The notes under the pieces are model-generated. The model was not told the DNA's origin. It did not search any database and saw nothing but the letters and a program-made list of their open reading frames with translations. Made by a program: the position numbers and the translations under genes. A stretch of DNA of 64,000 bases from Balanoglossus misakiensis. Its lineage: Eukaryota > Hemichordata. Below are positions 1 to 10,925 of this stretch, piece by piece. Positions within the stretch are counted from its first letter, which is position 1. Each line of letters opens with the position of its first letter. The stretch is from positions 15,872,001 to 15,936,000 of the forward strand of contig CM082578.2 in NCBI GenBank assembly GCA_040954595.2, given 5' to 3'.

Positions 1-180
1 AGATTTTCTGTATTGTTCAAGGATTCATATCCGTACTGCTAATCCAACTGAGTAGTACCTGTATATACCAGATGTATTTGATATAACCCCTGGAGATGTT
101 GAATCCAAATGTGCACAAGCAGTAGTGCATCACTCTGTCTGGTTGTATATTCCTGTGATAACTACAGCTCTGTCACAAAA
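1..180 (-). other. NDUFAF3: NDUFAF3 3' UTR (runs off window)
   Basis: Sequence downstream of the NDUFAF3 stop codon on the minus strand. I see no minus-strand AATAAA in it, so the poly(A) site is probably beyond the left edge of the window. Nothing else is recognisable. Confidence 0.5.
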
Positions 181-1414
181 CTAGTAGTCTGTCACTTTCT
201 CTGGTGGTATGAGTCCAGCTGCAACTATTCGACTTTCTCTGACGAGGTAGTTAAACGCTGCACATGCATGAGGCTGTAAAAGGAAACCAAAAAATACAGC
301 TCCATGTTATGCCTACTTTGACTTGCAAGCAAGTAGAGTATGACATTTTGATGAACTATATTTGAATAACAATGCTGGAGGATACTAGTGTTTCTTTTCT
401 TGGCACATAGCAAAGCTTACCGTGTCTTGAATTTCAAGAGCGATGCCCTTTGACCTCATGAATTTATGTAGCTCTGGATCCAGTCTTTGCATTTTTGAAC
501 CAATTCCTAAAATCAATATTTCTGAGAGAAAAAGAAAAAGAGATGATTGGAACGTAGCAGCCTGGGTCATTTCCAAAATTGGTGACAAAGTAGTGATTCC
601 ACCTAAATCATAAAATCCTGACAGAGTTGCCAATTACCTTACGGCTTACCTATTTTAGGTTCAATTAAATGAAAAAGTGATAGGCTTGCTTCAGTAATGT
701 CTTTAAAACTGCCAACCTGTGGTGAAAATAAAGAACATATTTCAAAATTAAGATACAATGTAAATGTATACATTTTGTAATTTGTAAAAGCTCAGAATTC
801 ACATACTGTACACACACACTGATATCCCTGCAAATTGAGATAAACAGTGATAATATATTGCCTTGGACATGCAATATGCTGGGATGCATGCATTGTTGCC
901 ACATCGTCAAGACTTACGTTCCAATGTACAAGGGTTTTTGGTAAGATTGCCACAGGTCCTACAATTTTGTCTCCACTGATCACAAAGCCATGTTCACTAT
1001 ATTTGGATATTAATGGAAAACCGCCAGGGTCTTTCTCTAAGACAGTCACTGTAGTCTTCTGGTAAAGTTCATCATCTGTGGGATACAATTTACTCATGCA
1101 CCGAAGACTGTATCTGAGGTGACGATAATAAAGAGCATGTAGTTATTTTGTTATCAATCCTATGAACAGTACGGTGTATCCTTTTACACTTCACTCAAAT
1201 AACATCTAATTTCTAAGTCTGCTAATTTCTTAATCGTCCGATTAAAATTTACGATCAAATGATCAAAATTGTCATGTGCGTCATGAAACCAACAACTAGC
1301 GCCACCACAGTTTCGCAGACCCTGCAACATCTTCTGAAATCGGCAATCTTACCTGAATATGGATGTTGTCGTCGTACAGAATGCAGCAGACCGCAAAATC
1401 ATGGACGTCGCCAT
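181..1414 (-). CDS. NDUFAF3: NDUFAF3, mitochondrial complex I assembly factor 3
   Basis: Five coding exons on the minus strand: 1353-1414, 918-1113, 650-716, 421-521 and 181-273. They total 519 nt, or 172 residues (human about 184). The protein starts MATSMILRSAAF, a Ser/Arg/Thr-rich mitochondrial presequence like the human N-terminus. Then come the family landmarks DDELYQ, a GFVISGDKIVGPVAILP stretch, VGSFKDITEASLSLF, IGSKMQRLDPEL, GIALEIQDT and CAAFNYL, ending IPPEKVTDY. All joins are GT-AG and phase-consistent. In animals NDUFAF3 works with NDUFAF4 in early assembly of the NADH dehydrogenase Q module in mitochondria. The start is the first ATG of exon 1; a later ATG at 1097 would lose the presequence. 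It is divergent from the EGF-repeat gene to the right. Identification is strong; the 3' UTR leaves the window. Confidence 0.95.
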
Positions 1415-2254
1415 ATTGAATGGTGGAACTTCTCTATTGGTGGCCTTTGAGGGCGTATCACCTCAAAATTTGTTCTCTCAAGGCGAAACTTTGCAATAAA
1501 TGAAAAATTGTATATGTTGAATAAGGTATTAGTATTCCATAACGCAATAGTGCATATCATGTATGGAACAAACGGCTGAATGCAAGAAATTCAGGTTGCA
1601 GCGAACCAGAAATGCAAATCTCGAATTTCGCGAGATATTGCGTAGATGTACGAGACTCTAAATGGGGAAACTGGGAGTGACAGACGTACCTGCGAATCGT
1701 CACTGTGTAAGTATTCAGCACAAGGTTATGTTCGCCTTGTTACTGGTGTTGTTTTGTTATTACATCAAAAATGTAATAGGGAAGGAGTGCGCGCTCGAAC
1801 TTGGTACTGATTACGATGTTATACGCCACGGGCAACAAAAATTTCAGTGATGTGGAGTCGAGGTCGCTTCGAACTCGTACTGCTTGTCGACAGGTCACGA
1901 CCTTAAAATAGTGCACACAAATATTGTGGACAGAGACTTGTTCATACGCCGTTATCCAATGGAAAATTCATCTGAATAAATTTACATTCCCTGTTCGTGT
2001 GAGCTGTATCATAAAAAAGAATCAACAAGACGTTTAGTGTATTTCTTTTTTAGTACAGAAACTGCATGAGGCTGCAAAGGCTGGTTCTTTATCGTTTGCG
2101 AATTGATGGATGCAACCATGACCCAACCAATGTCAAATAACAAAGCCCCTTCAAGGCCACATTGTTTATATGTCAGCTGAGATTAACCCCCTGTCACACA
2201 CACAGATTTTCAGGTTGTGTTGGTGAAATTGTCCAAGACTACAAACCTATCCAA
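1415..2254. promoter_or_regulatory. Divergent intergenic region between NDUFAF3 and the EGF-repeat gene
   Basis: About 840 bp separate the two start codons. It must hold both 5' UTRs and both promoters. No convincing TATA box was seen. An ORF starting at 1662 ends at a stop and has no donor in the right phase, so I do not treat it as the first exon of the EGF gene. Transcription starts cannot be placed from sequence alone. Confidence 0.5.
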
Positions 2255-4803
2255 ATGCAATACAAAGCTACCAAGTGCCTGCTAACATCAGGCATTATAT
2301 TCATCCTTCATGGACTTGCGAAATCAGGTAAATGTAGTTTTTCGGAAAACATCATCATGTACGTAAACACTGGTTTATGATATGCATATATATACATTTC
2401 AATAGCCCTGTTTTCGGTAACTGAATCTATCAGGGCACTGGATATACATGTATGTACAAAAATCTTGCCTGCTAAATACGTTTCTTTTGCACAATACCAA
2501 CATATCTGTAAAAGAGGAAGATTTAACCTGTGATTTTGTTTTTCTTTTGTGCAGATTCATGTGAGGGTGTGGTCTGTCAGAACGGCGGCACCTGCATTGA
2601 CTATGATTATTTTCAAATGTGTCAGTGTGCTTTAGGATACATGGGGAGTCTCTGCCAAGAAAAATTCGGTACTTATACTTAACATTATGTTCTGTTGATC
2701 CTTAGTAAGTGGCAAAAGATAACTGACTTGGGATATTCATCTTACACTCAACTGTTATAGTAACTCATGTAAATAGACATAAATTGCTGGGGTTAGAAAA
2801 CCCAAGTCAACTATGCTGATTATGCCTACATTTGTTGTTAATGGCCATAATAATTTACACCGGTCGGACATTTCTTGAACCTTTTTTTTGTGTGTTCTAT
2901 CCACATCACAGGTTGGTTTCATGACACAACTCCTTCCCCAAATCAAGGTGAGTTGATCAGATTTAATTAAAGATAAAAAATAACATTATTCATTGTGCTG
3001 TGTGGGATTTTCTTGCAGTCTTCTTGAAGTGTGACAAAATCTTCATGAACATCAGTCTTTCAGGATTTTTTGTGTGTACATGTACATGTATTTATTGGTT
3101 GACTATAAACCATATGTCTGTATTGAAGAGCTGACTGAGTATGATTGTACTACTGGTAACTGTATTGTTTATATGTGCCTTTATTATAGTGGTCTTCATA
3201 TTGATTAAGCAATTTTTTTAATCCATAAACTTTAATCATGAGCCACATAGTGGCAAAACTCATCAATTTCACACACAAAAAAACCCACCCTTTTCTTAAG
3301 TCTAGCGCCCTCACACAGTCATCATGAATATGAACTCAAACTTCAAAGAGAGGCCAAAGGGGAAATCGAGCTGTCAAGTGGGTTTCCCCATTGGCCCTCC
3401 TTGACTTTAAATTCATGATGGCTGCATGTGAGTGCTTGTACCTCTCACACAAATGGTTCCGATGCAAACTCGCATTTGCTAAAGTCACTCCTTAAAATCA
3501 TGTGAAGTATATATTTGATTACAGATGGTGGAGGAAAGTGTTGGGGCATGTCCGACTGCAATTATAATGGATATTGTGTAGACGATAAGTGTGTTTGCAG
3601 CTATGGTTACACTGGGCGGTCTTGTGAAAACTCCATTCACTATGACTGCAGCACAATGGGTGACTGCAACTATAATGGATTCTGCTATGGTGGAACATGT
3701 GAATGTGATGACACTTACTATGGGGACAATTGTCAATTCAGAGGTAAAGTTTTCAGTTGCAGTGATCGTCCCTAACCCTTTCACCTCCAGTTCCCTCTTT
3801 AGAGGTCCAACTTTACCATAGGAAACAATGGGGGTTTGGACTGAACCATGATGGTGAAAGGGTTAAAGGCTTCATACAGATGGGGGTGAAACGGTTTAGA
3901 GATGTTCAAACAAAGGTGTCTGTATTGTATGGGATGAAAGTGTTAGAGGTGGACATGTTCCTGGTTTATGTAGAAATGTGGTTTGCATCTTGTATTAGTA
4001 ATAGTTCTAAGCTTGGCAAACCACTTTTGATAACTAGAGTCACATAGATTGGATAATATTATGAGTAGAATGTATTAATTAATCACCTTGTCCCTGTAAT
4101 TTTGGTTTCAGATTCATCCGGCTTTGACTCAGAAGACGATGAGGGCAATAAAAAAAATGCCTTTTATGTTCCCTATGTATTAGGATTTGTTGTGGTAATA
4201 ATCATTGCTATCGCCGTGTGTATGATTCGACTGGCCATGCGATCAAATCGATCAAGACATCCAAATGTTGGACAGATTAGAAACACAACACCAAGAACTG
4301 CACGTAAGTATGCATTGCTTGGTCTACAAGAGTATTCAGGAGATAAAATTGGATTGCAGAACAGCAGTGGATGAGATTGACAGTGGCATAGTGGTTAGTC
4401 ATGAGTAGCACCCCCTGAAAGTTAGTCATGAGTAGCACCCCCTGACATGGAAAAATGAAAATATAATGTGTATTCTTTTCTATAAACAGAGTACCAGTAC
4501 AGGCCATCCTGGTATCAGCCATTTGAATCTCGCCAAGGCCAGTCGAGCCCTTATGCCAGCCCATCAACTGTACAGCATCCACCACCATCTGCCGCAGGAC
4601 CCACAACTCTCCCATCTGCACCGATGCCAACAGCACCACCGCAAGACATGGCTGCAGACACTCCACCAATGTATAGCACTGTTTCCGATAATAATTCCGG
4701 CAGCTCAGCATTGCCACCACCGCCGAGTTATGATGCAGCTATACGAATGAAAGACGACAGCGCTTCTCCAGAAATCCCAACGGCACCCACGCACTATCCA
4801 TAG
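2255..4803 (+). CDS. Type I membrane protein: signal peptide, three EGF-like repeats, TM helix, PPxY tail
   Basis: Six exons: 2255-2327, 2555-2668, 2912-2947, 3525-3743, 4112-4303 and 4490-4803 (948 nt, 315 residues). Every intron is phase 1, typical of shuffled extracellular modules. Residues 1-24 form a signal peptide (CLLTSGIIFILHGLAKS core). An EGF-like repeat follows in exon 2 (SCEGVVCQNGGTC...CQCALGYMGSLC) and two shorter EGF repeats lie in exon 4 (CWGMSDCNYNGYC and CSTMGDCNYNGFC). Exon 5 encodes an acidic stalk and one TM helix (VLGFVVVIIIAIAVCMI) followed by basic residues. The cytoplasmic tail is proline-rich, with PPMYS and PPPPSYDAAI; the latter is a PPxY motif of the kind bound by NEDD4-family WW domains. 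I do not recognise a named orthologue. The start was chosen because it gives both a signal peptide and the phase needed for exon 2. Confidence 0.85.
4394..4445. repeat. Two-copy 25-bp direct repeat in intron 5 of the EGF gene
   Basis: The units at 4394-4418 and 4421-4445 are identical (gttagtcatgagtagcaccc plus five bases) and separated by two bases. The pair lies just upstream of the last exon. Confidence 0.9.
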
Positions 4804-4988
4804 AGTTGCTATGCTATCCAGAGTAACTAGGATTGCGGTTCAAAGCCTAAACATGAATGCCTTTTATGTTTATCATGCCTTAGTTGCCATGCAAGATGTA
4901 CATGTAAGTCAGCCAAGCTGCAATGTTTAATACTGTCAGTGCTTTCTGAGGCTAGGATATACATGTACTGTAGTTCCTTGAGGGATAA

Positions 4989-5076
4989 GAGTACAACAGT
5001 TTCAAACTAACAAACCTGGAGGCTGATTACAAAGAGATGAGTACAGCGGTTTCAAACTAACAAACCTGGAGACTGA
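4989..5076. repeat. Imperfect two-copy tandem duplication, period 50 bp
   Basis: The stretch beginning gagtacaacagtttcaaact at 4989 recurs at 5039 with a few changes. It lies in the 3' UTR of the EGF-repeat gene. Confidence 0.85.
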
Positions 5077-6150
5077 CTGCAGGGATCATAATGCATGCAG
5101 TGTGACCTCTAACAAACATTATATTTAAAAGCTTTGAGTCAAATTTAGGATTTCTAAAAAAATTCTCTGAGTTAACCCTATACCTTTGCATGTATTGTGG
5201 ATAATTATCGTGAATCAACAGTGAGTTTGTTGAGTCAGCGGCGCGTCAAATCGACTTAGAGGGAAAACTGACATGCGTGATTTCTGTGCATCACATAAGC
5301 AAGGCATGAGCAATTTGTTGAGTTCAGTTTTGAATGTTGGTAAAATCTTCAATTCTCAACATCTGCTGATACAGTATTAAAACTAACTGAAGGAGTAATC
5401 TCTCTTGCCTTGTGGCTATATTTGGCCAAATTTTTCAAATTGTCAAATCTGTTCTTAGCAAATGATATATCTCATATCAATTGCACAACTATGTCAGATG
5501 AATGTGTAATTAGTTGGAAAACAATTCCACAGTTCCGATACACAAAACATTACACTTCTCCAAAGAAGTGCAACAAATCATAATTTATGTCGTGGTATTA
5601 TGTGAGAAGTAAGAGTATGCTGAATTTATAATGTGTATTTTTGTCTTAGAGATATGGGGCAAATCTTGAAATCTATTTATTACTACAGATTTTCCATAGA
5701 AAGATTTTTAAAAAGGGAAAAAATTATTTATTGTCTTTGACAAAGAGTATAACTTACTCTATCCACCTGTACTCAGATCATGAGAGCTATCACATGTCAT
5801 ATTTTATATGACTGACATCAGAGTTCTTACAATGAAAACATTTAGAACAAACAAAACATACAAATCATCTTCAGTTATATACTAGTACATTGAAGATAAG
5901 ACTCAATTTGTTCACATAGTATAAAATGTAGTTGTTTATAATTTATAAATCGTTGAGTAGTGATTGATTATATTTTGATTCCAGTAGGTGATACATGTAG
6001 ACCATGTAATGGGAATTTTCTCACTGAATGTCTTTCTGATGAAGTCATATACTTTTATGTGAGGACTACAGGAACATGTGTACAGTGTATAATCATTTAG
6101 AGATAGTTATTTTGTGTGTCTAGTTTGCAAATGCATTTCACAGTTCTTCC

Positions 6151-6156
6151 AATAAA
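6151..6156 (+). terminator. Candidate poly(A) signal of the EGF-repeat gene
   Basis: AATAAA about 1.35 kb after the stop codon. It is the first canonical plus-strand signal I noted there. The actual cleavage site is not visible. Confidence 0.4.
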
Positions 6157-7398
6157 TGCTATTTACTGTAAAGGCTCTTTCAACTGAATATGTCAACATA
6201 CACCGAGCGAGATTTAGATCAAATATTCGTGCCAAGCTTTTAGTAACGTCTGTATTGTGTACTTAGAATTGTAGATTTTCTGACATTATATCTGTATTTT
6301 TATACATGTTGTGTACCATATTTATAGAGATATAGACACCACGCGTATGTACAGCACATCTTTTACTTTTATTTTCTAAATTTTAGCGCAGTTGAGTGAC
6401 TACAGTAATAAAGAATCTGTCACCCAATTTTGTCAGTTTTTGCATGTGCAATATATACCATACTATGTATGTTTAATTTGTTTGTCTCAAAAATATATTT
6501 GGTTAGATGTTCTTTTCACAAACATGATTATCAACTTGCTGCATGTTCCAACATCATTACCAGGCAGCCATTTTGATTCTTTTTTTTCAAGTCTGGATTG
6601 ACTGCTTGGCCATATCTGAAATGATATTTTCCAACTGGATTCAGAGTGCGATTGTAAGATGTTTTATTCTTCACTTTCAGCATTAGCATGGTCTGACCTT
6701 CCACGGCCAGCCCAAAATAGTTTCTGCTATAAAGTATCTGATGTATATATGTATGCCAAGTAATATTATTTGTTAGTTCATGTAAATGTTTTAGAGATAC
6801 TCCACACTCCGATTATAAATTTGGATATAATAATGTTATATGGTCTTAAACTGGTCAATCATTTTATTCAGTATATGATCACTGATCAACTCATTTTTCA
6901 TAATTAATGTCATTGCCTGCAAGGTCCGATATCACAATACCATGAATCGTGGTAAATTTTAATTGGTTAAGAAAGGGCATATTATTTACAGCTTTCATGG
7001 CGTACAATACACATTACCACACTTCTACACAAAAACAACACTTAGTGTTTTTCTTCCCTTCAATTTGGACACCATGTCAAAGGTAATGTGTATGTTATAT
7101 AAATTTCAGCATTGGTCACATTTGCATGTTCCACTGGAGTCTATGCAAAGACAACACTTCAATGCTGTGTTTTCATCAATGAATCAACATATTAATGTCA
7201 ACTTGTATGTGATACATAGAATAAAAGATATGCATTGTGTCAAGGACTTAGTTGTGTGTGTGTGTTGAATTGAACCGTGCAACTTACATGTACAGTATGT
7301 TTGCATTTGTAACTTTGGTCATTCAGCACACAGGTATTTCATGCACAACGCTGAAAATAAGGATTTCCGCACACCTGTCTTGAAATGCAAACACGACT

Positions 7399-7404
7399 TT
7401 TATT
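7399..7404 (-). terminator. Candidate poly(A) signal of KLHDC10
   Basis: TTTATT on the plus strand, AATAAA on the minus strand, about 0.7 kb after the KLHDC10 stop. Confidence 0.35.
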
Positions 7405-8110
7405 AGCTTTTGTGAACTGTACTCTTGTGATTATAATTGTAATAGATACCATGGTCATTCCACGATCATGCACGATTTGAATATAACGCTAAATGAAATC
7501 AAGCCTGTTCTTGTGTGATTCACACTGACAAAATGAATTCATAACGTCACTCAACGTATCAATTCATCTTTAAGAATTGTCCATCACACAACCAATACTG
7601 GCCTCTGAGTTCCTTAACACTGACCAATCAAGTGACCGTGCACTGACCATACAGTTTGATCTGCTTGGACACTACTTGCATGGCGCTTTTCTGCATACAT
7701 TACAAATGTATTTTCCTCGTATGATATGCAATGTCACTGGCCATATACAGTCATCCACTCAAATCTTTACAGTGAATATTAAGGTGATACCATGGTGATA
7801 AAAATCTGGACATCTTGGGGAACTCTTCTCAGATATGTAAATAGCAGAGTCTCCTTCCATTGCACACTTTGACTGCATGACGTTGTGTTTTTGACAGTAA
7901 ATTCACACCAATGCCATCTATCCTGCTACCGTGTACTTGGGCATCATCTGAATTCCTCTTCTCGTACAAGTTGAAAGTAGCAGTCTTGCCTTCTGAGCAG
8001 CCGCTGTACTGTCAAGATTTTGACTCTGATGGCGGGCGAGATTGCGATTTTGCTGGAGTCACGCCGCATGTTCCTGTTCTGTACAGCCATCAGCATTTCA
8101 CTTCCTTCTC

Positions 8111-10800
8111 TCATGCAGCTCGAACTCTCGCAATTAGACTTCTAGGTATACCCATTTTTATAAGTCTTTCATCAGACAAACATTCTAAGTTTGGTATCAA
8201 GGCAGCCACATGGTGCCAGCAAAGTTCAAACAAACTGGGCACAGCAAGCCAAACTTTATAAATTTCTCCTGTCCTCTGACTGTCATCAAGATTGACAACT
8301 CCACCAAAGTAATACATACAGCCACTCTACAAAAACAGAAACAATACGTTGTCAGTCATGCAGAAAACAAAGGAACAAATCATTGTAAATAATATGGTCT
8401 CTGCGACATGATTTATAATGAAAACACACACACAGAAGTACATTGGTCTTGGGCCATATGTACAAACAAATTCATCTAGCAGACATGACTTAGAGCTGGC
8501 ACAGTACATTGTCCTCTTGCCAAGTTCACTTCGGGCAAATGAAATAAAGGAAAAATAATGAAGAAATGGCTGCTTTTTTGATACTTACAGGTGTTATTGC
8601 TGCTGAATGAAAGAATGATGGTACTGGCATTGTGGTGTGAATCTTTGTCCATTGTAGTGTTGGTAAATGTAATTTCCACAAATCATCAAAGATGATAGAG
8701 TTGTTATGTCCGCCACTGATGTACACCTCTGTCATACAAAATTTCACATGGTTTAGCAACAAAGTAACTAAATACAAGTATTTGTGAACAGCAGCTATAA
8801 GAGACAAATAACATAGTATGGCACTTGCCTTGATTTCTTTGAGCACATGAGTGATATATTCTGGTTCCAGGATAGCCTGCAATTGGGTCACACTGTGTAT
8901 CTAACCTTTCCCATTTTTTCTCAGCAAAATTATATGCACATATCTGCAAGAAGTAGAAATCCATGAATCAACTCACATCAAGTGCTATAAAATTTTCTGA
9001 GTATTGTTGATATGTTGCAAGTTTGCTTTAAACATAATCTCTCAGTCATGCACTATGACATGTAACAGAACTGAAGGCTTGGGTTGGCAGGTGGCACAGT
9101 TGAACAACACCTGCACTATAAACTTGAGATAAGTACCTTTTGTAAATTTGGCACCGTATAGACTTCAATCCAGCTGTAGCCTAGCACATACATTCTCTGT
9201 TCATCACACGCAATACCATGTCTGTACATTCCTCTGGGGTGCATATCACCACCGTTTTCTTCATCAGAAAGCAATTCCCACTGACATGTTTCTAAATTCA
9301 GTTTGTAAAGTTCAGCATCAAAGTGGAAGTGATCGTCTGTGATTTTTCTACAGCCGCCAAATACATAAAGATTGTCACTGTGTAACACCATTGCCTGCAA
9401 ATATATAATAATATAATACAATTTTTCAGTCAATTTTGCATGTCACATCCTCATAGACTCGAACTGCCAAAAACAGAAACTCTGATGATTATTCCACAAG
9501 CAGTTTCATGATATTTGGACATTCATGTGGAGAAATTCCAGTTTGATGAAACCTGTGCCTCACCTGTCCATACTTTGCCGGTGGTATCGTTCCTGTACAT
9601 TGTAATTTACTCCAGCTTTTCTGCTTCACATTGAAAACATATACATCGTTGTTTGATCTTGCTCCCCAGGGAAAACTTGTACCTCCGAATACCAGGAGGT
9701 TGTTACCACTCATCACCACTTGAGAGAGAACGAGCACAGAGCATGAAGTTATTCATAGATACCAACACAAATCAGAAAGGAAACTCATCATTCATTCATA
9801 AGTTGAACAGTTTGTTGTGTGACATTACTCACTGGACATTGATGCTGTTTCAAAGAGAGTTTCTCCAAGAGTTTCTATTTCTAATGACCAGACACCAGTA
9901 CTGAAGTTATAGCTCCACAGCTGAAACAAACAAGATTTTCATGAAATGTTTCAGTCAACGAATTTCCATACATACCAGCCTAAGTTCAAGTTTTGGTATT
10001 TCAGCTGGTACGTAGTGGCATATGCAAATGATGCTGTGGTTTGTTTTTGTCTTTTATACCAGCATGTGTGAGGCTAGATGTGCTACGGTAGTTGTTGTCA
10101 TCTCTATGATTTGAATACAGTCCAAATGTGATCATTTATCAATTTATCACTCTGAATGCTCTGACTGGGTTTGATTCACTGAAAAAAATGTCTTATAATA
10201 TGTAAATTAAAAAAAAAACCTTGAATAACATGATAGGTCACCAGAGAGTCGGCGAGCAAAGGGTTGTAATGCAGATAAAAATCCATAATGTATCTTACCT
10301 CCCTGAAGAGTTTATTTTGCCAAACAATAGGCTGGCCCTGGTAGAGCATTTCATAACTTGGATTGTATCCACCAAACACATAGAAATTAGAGTTATCAGT
10401 TGCACAGCAATGACCACTTCTTGGATATGGTGATCTCGCGCCTACATCAAAGCATATAATAATCACTAAACATTATCCAGTAAAACTAAAACCAAGTCAA
10501 TTTTTCAGATTATACATTCAATATCTTTACATATACATCACTTAATCATTGCAGTATCATTTATTTTTGTCGCTCGCATCTCCATCATGTCCGTGGCCCT
10601 AAGCCTGTAGGTCGTTCACTCCCGTCCTTCCTCACTTTTGTCAAAATATCAAAGCCAATCAAGCTTCTGATAAAATCATGAAGCACAACAAATCTCCCGA
10701 TCTTCATTTTCAACAACAAAAATCGAAAACTACCTGAATTTTTGTTGATTTTCGGCTCCAATTGAACGAGCTTGCCAAACTCAAACACGGAGGCAGCCAT
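8111..10800 (-). CDS. KLHDC10: KLHDC10, kelch-repeat Cullin-2 substrate receptor
   Basis: Eight exons on the minus strand: 10734-10800, 10299-10441, 9833-9920, 9564-9718, 9137-9394, 8829-8943, 8589-8728 and 8111-8326 (1182 nt, 393 residues; human about 442). Kelch blades are clear: SGHCCATDNSNFYVFGGYNP, NNLLVFGGTSFPWG, DNLYVFGGCRK, EVYISGGHNNSIIFDDLWKL and MYYFGGVVNL. The C-terminus (VWLAVPSLFELCW then ALIPNLECL) matches the conserved KLHDC10 end that contacts Elongin/Cullin-2. Vertebrate KLHDC10 recognises C-terminal degrons, including alanine tails, and has been linked to ASK1 signalling. Intron 6 uses a GC donor (CAAG/gcaagt at 8829/8828); all other introns are GT-AG. The gene shares a 125-bp intergenic region with ZC3HC1. 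The first ATG is chosen because its phase fits exon 2. Confidence 0.95.
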
Positions 10801-10925
10801 TTTGTGTTATGCGTATGAGTATGTAATCACAATGTTTATTGGGTAGTTTTGTAGGTCATATCTCTAAAGCACCAATAGAAAAGATCCTTGCTCCAGCCAG
10901 TAGGTGGCCCCTTGTTGATAACAAT
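10801..10925. promoter_or_regulatory. 125-bp bidirectional promoter between KLHDC10 and ZC3HC1
   Basis: The two start codons face away from each other across only 125 bp, so core promoters and both 5' UTRs must overlap this stretch or extend into the first exons. No TATA box is evident. The same head-to-head pair occurs in human. Confidence 0.75.

Larger units (their letters stand above)
4804..8110. other. Tail-to-tail 3' region between the EGF gene and KLHDC10
   Basis: A 3.3-kb AT-rich non-coding stretch holding the 3' UTRs of both flanking genes. A two-copy 50-bp-period repeat lies at 4989-5076. Candidate plus-strand AATAAA signals occur at 6151-6156 and near 6410, and a minus-strand AATAAA at 7399-7404. 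The open frames here have no family resemblance and no splice support. Confidence 0.6.

Noticed and set aside
1662-1850. Possible first exon of the EGF gene with a hydrophobic stretch
   Set aside because: It ends at a stop, and no donor in it gives the phase 1 end needed by the next exon. The ATG at 2255 gives both a signal peptide and the right phase.
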